This document shows, piece by piece, positions 56,997 to 64,000 of a stretch of DNA of 64,000 nt. How positions within the stretch are numbered: position 1 is the first letter of the stretch; the number at the start of each line of letters is the position of its first letter. The stretch spans positions 1 to 64,000 of the IMG/VR virus record IMGVR_UViG_3300007516_000014; one strand, written 5' to 3'. The stretch comes from a virus. The position numbers were made by a program, and so were the translations under genes. Under the pieces are notes generated by a model. The model saw only the letters and a program-made list of their open reading frames with translations, did not search any database and was not told the origin of the DNA.

Positions 56997-59284
56997 TGCT
57001 CAGTTCAGCACAGCGCTACGTCGCGTCGATCATCCAGATCGGCAAAGTCGAGGCGATGCTCAAGCATGGCCCGGTCAAGCACCTGTTCAAAGGAGAAGAA
57101 GCGAAGCTCTGGAGCTATTTCGACGCGCACATCAAGAAGTACGGCACGACGCCCGACTTCGCTCTGGTCAAGGCGGACACCGGCTTCGATCTGGCGGCTC
57201 AGTTGCAGCCCGCCGAGTTCTACCTGGATCGAGCCCGCGCCAACTACACGCAGCAAGAGCTGATCTCGACGATGGGCCAGGTTCAGCAGAAGTACCTGAC
57301 GGGCGCATCCGCCGTGCCCGCCGAAGGCCTCGTCGCCCTTGGCAACGCGGTGATGGCCCTGTCGGTCCAGAACATGGGCCAGCAGGTCATGGACTACCGG
57401 CAGGCCGAAGACATCATCATGCAGGCATACAAGGCCAAGTCGACCGAAGGCAATAACATAGGCTTGCAGCTTGGCTGGCCCACGCTCGATGCGGCGACCG
57501 GCGGCCTGAGCATCGGCGATCTGGTCTCGCTCGTCGCAAGACCCGCAATGGGCAAAGCTCAGCCTCTGACGGCTAAGATCTTGATGGCTGATGGGTTGTT
57601 CAGAGCCATGGGCGATCTGCAAGTCGGAGACGACTTGGCGTCGATCGATGGCCACCCATCGAAAGTCGGCGCGATCCATCCGCAGGGTAGCAGGCCTGTT
57701 TATCGGGTGACTTTTGGAGACGGACGAGCCACCGAGGCCGACGAAGAGCATTTGTGGAAAGTCGGGTGTAAGTATTGGGACGAGCCACGCCTCATGACAA
57801 CCAAGGAAATCATGGCGCTTCGTGCCCGAGCAACGAGATACGCGCGCACTCTGTACGTGACCACGTTCTCGGGCGAGTTCGGGGGGCTGAAGCCCAAGCT
57901 TGATCCTTACTTGTTGGGGGCACTGCTCGGGGACGGTGGTTTGACCAAGAACGTCGTGCTGACTTCGATGGACAAAGACATAGTCGCGCGTGTGCGCGAC
58001 GCATTGCCAAAGTGGCATTATTTAGTGCCCGCGACCGCCACCGCGTCTAAATCCACGGACTACCACATAACGTCTGTGCGTCGGACGGTAGACAACGAAG
58101 TTTTGCGACAGCTTCGTGAATGGGGATTGATGGGCAGCAAATCGGAACAGAAGTTTGTGCCCGTGGAGTGCTTCCAGTGGTCGTCCAAAGATCGTTGGGC
58201 ACTCCTACAAGGCTTGATGGACACAGACGGGACTATCGACAAGCGTAAATGCTCGGCCACGTTTAGTTCGTCCAGTAAGCACCTGATCGACGGTGTCCGA
58301 CGACTTGTGCATTCGTTGGGCGGCAAGGCATCGGCTGCGGCCGAGAAGCAAACTTCTTGCCTGCTACATTATCGCCTGACGATCACGATCCGCAGTCGAG
58401 AGCAGTTGTTCTTTGTCGAGCGTAAAAGAGCACGAGCCAAGCCGTACACCACACACAATCCAGAAAATTTGCGGTTTGTGTCTATCGACTATGTGGGCGA
58501 CAAGCCCTGCCAGTGTATATCGGTGACGCACCCCACGAAGATGTACGTCACAGACGACTACATACCGACGCATAACACCTGGTTTGTCTTGTGGATGGCA
58601 ATGCACGCCTGGGCCAATCAAGGCAAGGTACCGCTGTTTGTCTCGATGGAAATCAAGCCGTTGCAGATCGCGCAGCGCCTGCTCGCCATTCAGGCACAGT
58701 TGCCGGCCAAGGAATTGCGCGATGCCAAGCTGACAAGCCCTCAGCTCAAGCACATGAAGTCGTTGCTCATGAAGACGGCCAAGGGCGAAGTGCCGTTTCA
58801 TATTGTTGACGGCAACCTGACCGCCAACGTGGGTGACATCTACGCCTTGACACGCCAACTCAAGCCCGACCTGGTGATCATTGACGGCGCGTATCTGCTC
58901 CAGCATCCGACCGAGCGCGACCGGTTCAAGCGGGTGGCCGAGAACGCCGATCTGTTGAAGAAGCAGATTGCCGATCTTGCCCCGACCATCACGTCATGGC
59001 AGTTCGCGCGTCCGCCCAAGTTGCAGAAGGGTCAGAAGAAGACCCCGCAGACGCTCGACGACATCGGCTACTCGGACGCCATCGGCCAGCATTCCTCGCT
59101 GGCTCTGGCCTTACAGCAGCCCGAGAGCGCCGAGACCATGAAGCAGCGCGTCGTGTCGATCATCAAGGGTCGTAACGGCGAGGAAGGCAGCTTCAACGTA
59201 AACTGGAATTTCGAGTGGACGACCGACTTCTCGGAAGTCATGCCCGATCACCCGGACAACAACGAAGAACTGTACGTCGATTAA
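56996..59284 (+). CDS. DnaB-like replicative helicase interrupted by an intein
   Basis: A 762-residue precursor. The N-extein (1-187) has the helicase N-terminal collar and LQLGWPTLDAATGGLSIGDLVSLVARPAMGK. The C-extein begins TWFVLWMAMHAW, so the intein splits Walker A (ARPAMGK-T). After splicing, a helicase of about 422 residues remains, with LFVSMEIKPLQIAQRL and LVIIDGAYLL (Walker B). It unwinds DNA at the fork with the primase encoded downstream. Start ATG overlaps the loader stop. Confidence 0.9.
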   Translation: MLSSAQRYVASIIQIGKVEAMLKHGPVKHLFKGEEAKLWSYFDAHIKKYGTTPDFALVKADTGFDLAAQLQPAEFYLDRARANYTQQELISTMGQVQQKYLTGASAVPAEGLVALGNAVMALSVQNMGQQVMDYRQAEDIIMQAYKAKSTEGNNIGLQLGWPTLDAATGGLSIGDLVSLVARPAMGKAQPLTAKILMADGLFRAMGDLQVGDDLASIDGHPSKVGAIHPQGSRPVYRVTFGDGRATEADEEHLWKVGCKYWDEPRLMTTKEIMALRARATRYARTLYVTTFSGEFGGLKPKLDPYLLGALLGDGGLTKNVVLTSMDKDIVARVRDALPKWHYLVPATATASKSTDYHITSVRRTVDNEVLRQLREWGLMGSKSEQKFVPVECFQWSSKDRWALLQGLMDTDGTIDKRKCSATFSSSSKHLIDGVRRLVHSLGGKASAAAEKQTSCLLHYRLTITIRSREQLFFVERKRARAKPYTTHNPENLRFVSIDYVGDKPCQCISVTHPTKMYVTDDYIPTHNTWFVLWMAMHAWANQGKVPLFVSMEIKPLQIAQRLLAIQAQLPAKELRDAKLTSPQLKHMKSLLMKTAKGEVPFHIVDGNLTANVGDIYALTRQLKPDLVIIDGAYLLQHPTERDRFKRVAENADLLKKQIADLAPTITSWQFARPPKLQKGQKKTPQTLDDIGYSDAIGQHSSLALALQQPESAETMKQRVVSIIKGRNGEEGSFNVNWNFEWTTDFSEVMPDHPDNNEELYVD
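57557..58576 (+). other. intein in the DnaB helicase (340 residues, class 3-like)
   Basis: The intein begins with Ala (AQPLTAKILMADGLFRAMGDLQVGDD), not Cys or Ser, and ends DDYIPTHN before Thr. Block B has DEEHLWKVG and block F has PCQCISVTHPTKMYV. Trp in block B, Cys in block F and Thr in the last block match the W-C-T set of class 3 inteins, which do not use residue 1 as nucleophile. LLGALLGDGGL and LLQGLMDTDGT are the two LAGLIDADG helices of a homing endonuclease. Confidence 0.82.
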
Positions 59285-59288
59285 TCTC

Positions 59289-59316
59289 TTGCATCATGCC
59301 TGTCCAAGCGTAGAAC
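59289..59316 (+). promoter_or_regulatory. putative sigma70-like promoter
   Basis: TTGCAT (59289-59294), a 16-bp spacer, TAGAAC (59311-59316), in the gap after the helicase. Confidence 0.45.
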
Positions 59317-59341
59317 ACGTTACCAATCAAGGAGGATTGCG

Positions 59342-59866
59342 GTGGCCGTTGTAATCAAGAAACCCATTGCGCCAAAGGTCGATCCCGCCAACGAGAATGT
59401 GGGCCTTACCGCCATGCAGCAGTCGATGGCGAGCCTGTCGCTCCTGGTGGACCCCGACAACGACGACCTGGATGAAGAGGTTGCCGTAGAACCGGACGAA
59501 CTGGACGAGTTGGCCCAGGAGATCGATGACCTCGGAGCCATGGAGTCCGTGATCGCCGGAATGAAGAAGCAGATCGCGGAGCATGGCAAGCGGTTGTCCG
59601 TCGTGCGTGACAAGCTCGTGGACATGCAGATGCTGGTCAAGACCGGCGATCACTACTACGCGCAGGTCAAAGAGACCGGCAATCAGGTGCGAACGGTGAA
59701 GGACATGCCGCTTGCCATCAAACATCTGGGCGTCGAGACGTTCCTTCAGGTTGCCAAAGTCAGCCTGTCGGACATCGACAAATATCTGAACGATGCCCAG
59801 AAGGCGGAGGTTATCGAGACCTCGGAGAGTACGACCCGCTCGATGAAGATTATGAAACGGGTTTAG
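59342..59866 (+). CDS. hypothetical protein sharing its N-terminus with the SSB
   Basis: A 174-residue acidic protein from GTG 59342 behind AAGGAGG. It begins MAVVIKKPIAPK; the SSB-like gene at 61460 begins MAIVVKKPIAAK, with similar DNA in this stretch only. The rest is helical (LDELAQEIDDLGAMESVIAGMKKQIAEHGKRLSVVRDKL) and may be a coiled coil. Unknown function in the replication block. Confidence 0.6.
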   Translation: MAVVIKKPIAPKVDPANENVGLTAMQQSMASLSLLVDPDNDDLDEEVAVEPDELDELAQEIDDLGAMESVIAGMKKQIAEHGKRLSVVRDKLVDMQMLVKTGDHYYAQVKETGNQVRTVKDMPLAIKHLGVETFLQVAKVSLSDIDKYLNDAQKAEVIETSESTTRSMKIMKRV

Positions 59867-59869
59867 TTA

Positions 59870-59885
59870 CTGCAATCAATTGCAC
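59870..59885 (+). repeat. dispersed palindrome, copy 22
   Basis: CTGCAATCAATTGCAC in the 20-41 nt gap before the next gene. Confidence 0.8.
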
Positions 59886-59886
59886 A

Positions 59887-60378
59887 ATGATCAACGAGGA
59901 TCGAGAAATGTTGAACCGCTATCGGATCACGCTCGCCAGCATTTACAGCGACGACCAGCTCGCCCTGATGCTGACCCGCGCCGGCTTTGCCGTCACCGGA
60001 GTCGAGACGGTGGGCACCGAAGCCCCTGCGGAAAAGATCGCGGAAAAAACTGCGGCCCAGCCCAAGAGCATGGTGAAGGCCGCACTGGCGCTGGCAGAAG
60101 ATCGCCGCCGCAAGTACACCGCCTCGCAGATGCACACGCCGGAAGCCAAGGCCAAGGCTGTCGTCAGTCGTATGAAGGCAAGCGCTCGACGGTCGAACAT
60201 AGTGATCCGTCGTATCGCGGAAATCCTGGTCGAGAAGCAAGACCTGGATATGCCGGCCACGCACGTCACGTCCATGATCAACTCGCGTCGCGCGGACAAC
60301 AAGCGCCTGTCTGTCGTGAGAGTCCGTGGCTTCATGGATGCCGCTCGCAGCTTGGTGACGCAGCCCTCCATGATCTAA
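59887..60378 (+). CDS. hypothetical basic protein
   Basis: A 163-residue protein from ATG 59887, or 156 residues from ATG 59908, which has GAGG at better spacing. The middle is basic and helical (RRRKYTASQ, AVVSRMKASARRSNIVIRRIAEIL), suggesting nucleic-acid binding. Its stop overlaps the primase start (TAATG). Confidence 0.6.
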   Translation: MINEDREMLNRYRITLASIYSDDQLALMLTRAGFAVTGVETVGTEAPAEKIAEKTAAQPKSMVKAALALAEDRRRKYTASQMHTPEAKAKAVVSRMKASARRSNIVIRRIAEILVEKQDLDMPATHVTSMINSRRADNKRLSVVRVRGFMDAARSLVTQPSMI

Positions 60379-61385
60379 TGGACCTGCAAACCAGCAAGTC
60401 CTTTCTTCGTTGCCTGGGAGTGGCGGGTTACGATGATCGACGCAACGGGTGGGTGACGTGCGCCTGCCCGTTGGCCCCGTGGCGTCATCCGGACGGCTCG
60501 GGCAAGAGCGCATTTGGACTGAAGCTCGGTGCAGGGCGCGTGTTCGTGAAGTGCTTCTCGTGCGACTATCATGGCACGCCCCTGGACCTGTTGTATGAGC
60601 TGCGCGACACGAACAAGGCGTCGCCCAGCGGCAAGGTCTACGACTTCGGCAAGGCCATGGGCATCCTGAATGCAAATCCGGCCGATCTGGTTGAGAAGGT
60701 CGACTCGCTCGACGAGCTGGCCTTCAACGCCAAGCCCACGTTCGTGTACCCCGAAGACTGGTTGGCCGAGTTCGAACCGGCCTACAGCGGCGATCAGGTT
60801 CATCCGTATCTGGTTAGTCGGCAGATGCCGTACGAAGTCGCTCGTGATCTGGACATCAGATACGACAACGTCGCGAGCCGTGTGTGCTTCCCCATCCGGG
60901 ACTACAACGGCCAGCTTCGAGGTCTTCATGGCAGGTCAGTCTGGCCGCATGTCGAGTTGAAGTACCTCATGTACACGATTGCCGATCCCGAAAGACCGGG
61001 CCAGAAGCACTGCAATCCCGACGTGTGGTTGGGCGAGGCGTGGGTAGACCCGGAGCAGCCCGTGGTGATAGCCGAGTCGGTATTCGACCTGGCTCGCGTG
61101 TACCAGGTCTACCGCAACGTCATGTGTCCGCTGATGGCATCGCTCAACGAGGCCAAGATGAAGCGGCTGCTCGGTATCAGCCGGCTCGTGACCATGTTCG
61201 ACGCAGATAACGCGGGCAAGATAGCCCGTGATAAACTCAGGAATAGGTTTCCCGCGATAGAGATGCACAATGTAGTACTGCCCGCAGGCTTCAAAGACCC
61301 AGGGAGCATGGCGGTGGAAGACGTGGCTGCATTACTCGACCAGTACGTCATTTTAGACCCTATTTTATTGCACAACGCGGGGTAG
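60378..61385 (+). CDS. DnaG-type primase
   Basis: A 335-residue protein. The N-terminal zinc ribbon has Cys28/Cys30 (TCACP), His37, Cys59 and Cys62 (KCFSC). The Toprim domain shows PVVIAESVFDLARVYQV with the catalytic Glu, and TMFDADNAGKIARDKL with the Asp pair. It makes RNA primers with the DnaB helicase. The helicase-binding C-terminal domain of cellular DnaG is not evident. The 3' end overlaps the promoter of the SSB gene. Confidence 0.85.
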   Translation: MDLQTSKSFLRCLGVAGYDDRRNGWVTCACPLAPWRHPDGSGKSAFGLKLGAGRVFVKCFSCDYHGTPLDLLYELRDTNKASPSGKVYDFGKAMGILNANPADLVEKVDSLDELAFNAKPTFVYPEDWLAEFEPAYSGDQVHPYLVSRQMPYEVARDLDIRYDNVASRVCFPIRDYNGQLRGLHGRSVWPHVELKYLMYTIADPERPGQKHCNPDVWLGEAWVDPEQPVVIAESVFDLARVYQVYRNVMCPLMASLNEAKMKRLLGISRLVTMFDADNAGKIARDKLRNRFPAIEMHNVVLPAGFKDPGSMAVEDVAALLDQYVILDPILLHNAG

Positions 61386-61396
61386 CGGAGTATAAA
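61368..61396 (+). promoter_or_regulatory. sigma70-like promoter before SSB
   Basis: TTGCAC (61368-61373), a 17-bp spacer and TATAAA (61391-61396), the best match in the window to a host-type promoter. It drives the SSB-like gene 64 nt downstream. Confidence 0.65.
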
Positions 61397-61459
61397 GGAT
61401 ATGTTCTGCGCACCCTAGTTCACCGCGCTGTCCACGGAAGGTCATGGAGGACCATCACA

Positions 61460-62293
61460 ATGGCTATCGTCGTCAAGAAGCCCATCGCTGCCAAGCTCGA
61501 AGCTCCGGCAGTCGCCACGCCACCCGCTGCAAATGGGGACGTCAAATCGTCTACGCCCAGCTGGATGATGCAGGGCAAGGCCACCGTAGCGGCGTACGCG
61601 GCCGAGAAGGCCAAGTCCGAGGTCGCCTACGAAAACTCCAAGAAGCTGCACCGTTTCCGGCTGAAGGTCGGTGAGGCGCGCACGATCACTTTCATCGACG
61701 GCTTTCTGGATGACGACGGCATGCTCGCCGCTCGCTCGTACTACGAGCACACTGTCCCGCTCGGAGCGCGGTACGAAAACTTCGTCTGCCTGGCAGCCAA
61801 CCACGTTCCCGGTCAGCCCCAGGAGCCGTGTCCCATCTGCGAGGCGTCGAGCGATAACAGACCCTCGCTCGTGACGGTCCTGACCGTGCTCGATCACACG
61901 CCCTACACGATCCAGAAGGGTCCGAAGCAGGGCCAGGTCATCCCGTTCCAGCGCAAGCTGTTCGTGGCCAAGGGTGGCACGATGGAGAAGCTGCGTTACA
62001 AGGCCAACAAGATGGGCGGCCTCGCAGGTTGGACGTTCTCGGCCGCTCGCATCGGTGACAACAAGTCGCCGGCTGCCGGTAACGAGTTCGACCGTGACGA
62101 GGAGCAGGCCCGCGCGTCCACGGAGGAGCTGATCGCTCAGTTCGCCGAGGACGGGAAGGTCGCCGACTACGAGGCCGAGATCGTCATGCTGTCCGCCGCC
62201 AAGCTGATCGAGCTGGGCGCGGGCAAGGCTCCTGCCGGTCCCGGTTACGGCGGCAGCAAGTTCGACTCGAACAAGATGGGCGAACAGATCTAG
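61460..62293 (+). CDS. single-stranded DNA-binding protein (gp32/gp2.5-like)
   Basis: A 277-residue protein from ATG 61460; GGAGG is 11 nt upstream. KLHRFRLKVGEARTITFIDGFL and HTVPLGARYENFVCLAA, then EPCPICEASS, match phage SSBs with an OB fold and a Cys pair or zinc site. The residues 145-190 continue the fold, followed by an acidic helical part and a Gly-rich end. It coats single-stranded DNA for polymerase, helicase and primase. The N-terminal 12 residues are shared with the gene at 59342. Confidence 0.75.
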   Translation: MAIVVKKPIAAKLEAPAVATPPAANGDVKSSTPSWMMQGKATVAAYAAEKAKSEVAYENSKKLHRFRLKVGEARTITFIDGFLDDDGMLAARSYYEHTVPLGARYENFVCLAANHVPGQPQEPCPICEASSDNRPSLVTVLTVLDHTPYTIQKGPKQGQVIPFQRKLFVAKGGTMEKLRYKANKMGGLAGWTFSAARIGDNKSPAAGNEFDRDEEQARASTEELIAQFAEDGKVADYEAEIVMLSAAKLIELGAGKAPAGPGYGGSKFDSNKMGEQI

Positions 62294-62321
62294 TTCGCTT
62301 GCAGGGCGCGGCTGTGCAGTT

Positions 62322-62337
62322 GTGCAATTGATTGCAC
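62322..62337 (-). repeat. dispersed palindrome, copy 23
   Basis: GTGCAATTGATTGCAC, 13 nt before the ribosome-binding site of the last gene. An alternative 10-bp stem CGGCTGTGCA (62309-62318)/TGCACAGCCG (62333-62342) overlaps it. Confidence 0.8.
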
Positions 62338-62383
62338 AGCCGTCCTCACCAAGGAGGGTGATCTGGTTAGTATAAATTCGCTG

Positions 62384-64000
62384 ATGATGAGTGATGCCCC
62401 GGACAGCTACGGGGCGACCGCGTCGTACAAATACTCCAACGCGCTGGCCAAGAAGTTCTCGGCCCTGTCGCGCTACGGCGACCCCTACATGCTCTATCGC
62501 AAGACGGGCGACGTCATTCATCTGCCGCGTGCCGTATGCCCGGTCGGGGTTAACGACAATCGCAGCGCAGGACAGGACGTAAAGTTCGACTGCAAGTTCA
62601 CACCGCGCACCGCAGACCAGACGCAGTGGGTGCATAATTCCTCGGGCTTCCTGCTGGCCGGTCTGTCCGGTATCAGCCAAGCCTATACCGGCTTCGGCAA
62701 ATGTTTAGCAAAAGGCACGCAGGTGCTTATGCACGATGGCCGCCGCGTAAATGTAGAGAATGTCGAAGTAGGAGACTATCTGATGGGGCCTGACGGAGAG
62801 CGCCGTACTGTCCTGTCCACAACTACGGGCGTAGGTCCCATGTACCGCGTCAGCCCGACGATGGGCGAGGATTTCGTGTGTAACGACGTGCACGTATTGT
62901 CGCTCAAAAAAACTAATGTGGGCGACAATCCAACGCTTCAACGCTGCTCCGATATGGTTAACGTTCCATTGGACGAGTACCTGGGATGGCCGTCTTGGAA
63001 GAAGCACATATACAAATTGTGGCGCACCGGAGTGGAGTGGGAGCCTAGAAATCTAGCGCCTATGATCGACCCGTACTTCATGGGGGTCCTGCTCGGCGAT
63101 GGCAGCACGAAAGGTTCGATTGCCGTAACGACGGCTGACGACGAGATCGTTGCCGAGGTGCATAGGCAGGCGGCCCTGTGGGGTTTGAAGGTTCGCAAAG
63201 AGGATCAGGAAGACAGCAAGTCCAGCACTTACTATCTGTCTCAGTTGGAGGGCCACGCTGTAGGCGGTAACCGATTGCGTACCGCCGTACAGTCTCTAGG
63301 ACTTGGAGCCGCCGCATGTGGCGACAAATTCATACCGTACAGGTATTTGACGGGCTCTCGCGAAGAACGCTTGCAGTTGTTAGCAGGACTGATCGACACG
63401 GATGGCACACATATCCGTACTTGTTTTGACTTCACAGTTAAGTCGAGGCGCCTGGCCGATGACGTAGCGTTCCTGGCCCGTAGTCTGGGTATGGCAGCTA
63501 CCAGACAGACCAGGACCGGAGGCAAAGTTGCTCCGAACACCACATACCACCGCGTCGTCATATCCGGCAGCACTCACCAGGTGCCAACTCGGCTAGTGCA
63601 TAAGAAGGCACCAGTGCGCGTGCAGAAGAAAGACGTGCTGCGAACGGGGTTCAAAGTAGAGGCGTTAGGCGCCGGTGATTATTATGGCTTCGCGCTGGAC
63701 GGCGACCACCTGTTTCTATTGGGCGACTTCACGGTGACGCACAACACCGCGTGCTCGATGCCCGTCATCGCGGCGGTCGCCAAGAAGACCCTGATCGTCT
63801 GCACCAAGGAAGACTTGATGCTGGATGACAAGCAGTGGCTTGGCTCGCTCAAGACCTTCCTGAACCTGACCGACAAGGACATCGGCGTCGTTCGCCAGGA
63901 TCGCTGCGATGTGGCGGGTAAGAAGGTGGTCATCGGCCTCGTTCATTCGCTCTCCATCGAAGGCCGTTATCCGCCCGGTACGTTTGACGATTTCGGCCTG
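62384..64000 (+). CDS. superfamily 2 helicase interrupted by an intein, partial
   Basis: The frame runs off the window. The N-extein has TADQTQWVHNSSGFLLAGLSGISQAYTGFGK; the C-extein starts TACSMPVIAAVAKKTLIVCTKED and continues QWLGSL, KKVVIGLVHSL, so Walker A is TGFGK-T and the family is UvsW/RecG/XPB-like. It may drive branch migration or recombination. AAGGAGGG at 62351-62358 is 25 nt from ATG 62384; the only in-frame codon at normal spacing is CTG 62363, so the start could be non-standard. Confidence 0.82.
   Translation, partial: MMSDAPDSYGATASYKYSNALAKKFSALSRYGDPYMLYRKTGDVIHLPRAVCPVGVNDNRSAGQDVKFDCKFTPRTADQTQWVHNSSGFLLAGLSGISQAYTGFGKCLAKGTQVLMHDGRRVNVENVEVGDYLMGPDGERRTVLSTTTGVGPMYRVSPTMGEDFVCNDVHVLSLKKTNVGDNPTLQRCSDMVNVPLDEYLGWPSWKKHIYKLWRTGVEWEPRNLAPMIDPYFMGVLLGDGSTKGSIAVTTADDEIVAEVHRQAALWGLKVRKEDQEDSKSSTYYLSQLEGHAVGGNRLRTAVQSLGLGAAACGDKFIPYRYLTGSREERLQLLAGLIDTDGTHIRTCFDFTVKSRRLADDVAFLARSLGMAATRQTRTGGKVAPNTTYHRVVISGSTHQVPTRLVHKKAPVRVQKKDVLRTGFKVEALGAGDYYGFALDGDHLFLLGDFTVTHNTACSMPVIAAVAKKTLIVCTKEDLMLDDKQWLGSLKTFLNLTDKDIGVVRQDRCDVAGKKVVIGLVHSLSIEGRYPPGTFDDFGL
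62702..63745 (+). other. intein in the SF2 helicase (348 residues, class 1)
   Basis: It begins with Cys (CLAKGTQVLMHDGRRVNVENV) and ends LLGDFTVTHN before Thr, the normal Cys1 and His-Asn ends of class 1. LAGLIDADG helices are FMGVLLGDGST and LLAGLIDTDGT. The insertion point is again between Lys and Thr of Walker A, as in the DnaB helicase. Confidence 0.87.

Noticed and set aside
1-64000. tRNA genes and CRISPR arrays
   Set aside because: No cloverleaf with matching acceptor stems was seen in the gaps, and the only regularly spaced repeats are the 36-bp pair at the left edge and the 24-bp iterons, neither of which has CRISPR-like spacers.

Overview
The window looks like a contiguous piece of a large tailed-phage genome (siphovirus layout, high GC, not computed). 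All supported genes lie on the + strand, packed with ATGA/GTGA overlaps, and most transcription or translation units begin with the same strong ribosome-binding site, AAGGAGGG. The tail genes follow lambda order (tube, chaperones, tape measure, M, L, K, I, J). Head genes are of the PBSX/MuF/XkdF type. The GC-rich composition and GH19-type endolysin fit a proteobacterial host, possibly an alphaproteobacterium, but this is inference. No integrase, repressor, tRNA or CRISPR array was found.

Layout. 0.1-2.4 kb: small early-type genes, including a stand-alone BRCT domain and a RarA/MgsA C-terminal-like protein. 2.4-7.1 kb: an overlapping cassette of a WbqC-like protein, a PIG-L deacetylase, two GT-B glycosyltransferases and a ParB-like protein, which suggests sugar decoration of DNA, virion or host surface. 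7.2-9.8 kb: terminase. 10.4-16 kb: a pyruvate-phosphate-dikinase-like phosphotransferase lacking the PEP barrel, a CsrA-like protein and two CX5R phosphatases. 16-20 kb: small genes and a family-A DNA polymerase. 20.4-30 kb: portal, small proteins, overlapping spanins, MuF protein, endolysin, a self-contained promoter-gene-terminator unit, XkdF-like protease, scaffold and major capsid. 30-50.7 kb: connectors, tail tube, tape measure, tail tip and fibres. 50.8-53.6 kb: metallophosphoesterase, acetyltransferase, DUF4406 protein and nucleotide kinase. 53.6-64 kb: replication module, with an AAA+ ATPase, a lambda-O-like initiator carrying internal iterons, a degenerate DnaC-like loader, an intein-bearing DnaB helicase, primase, SSB and a second intein-bearing helicase that runs off the window.

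The most striking feature is a 16-bp imperfect palindrome, GTGCAATCARTTGCAC, present 23 times at roughly 1-6 kb intervals both between and inside genes. Within genes it mostly imposes the peptide VQS(I/V)AQ, so selection appears to act on the DNA. One copy forms the stem of a terminator and two bracket a probable promoter region. A set of promoter-like sites with TTGC-type -35 boxes 16-17 bp from TA-rich -10 boxes precedes many of the units that start with the strong ribosome-binding site.
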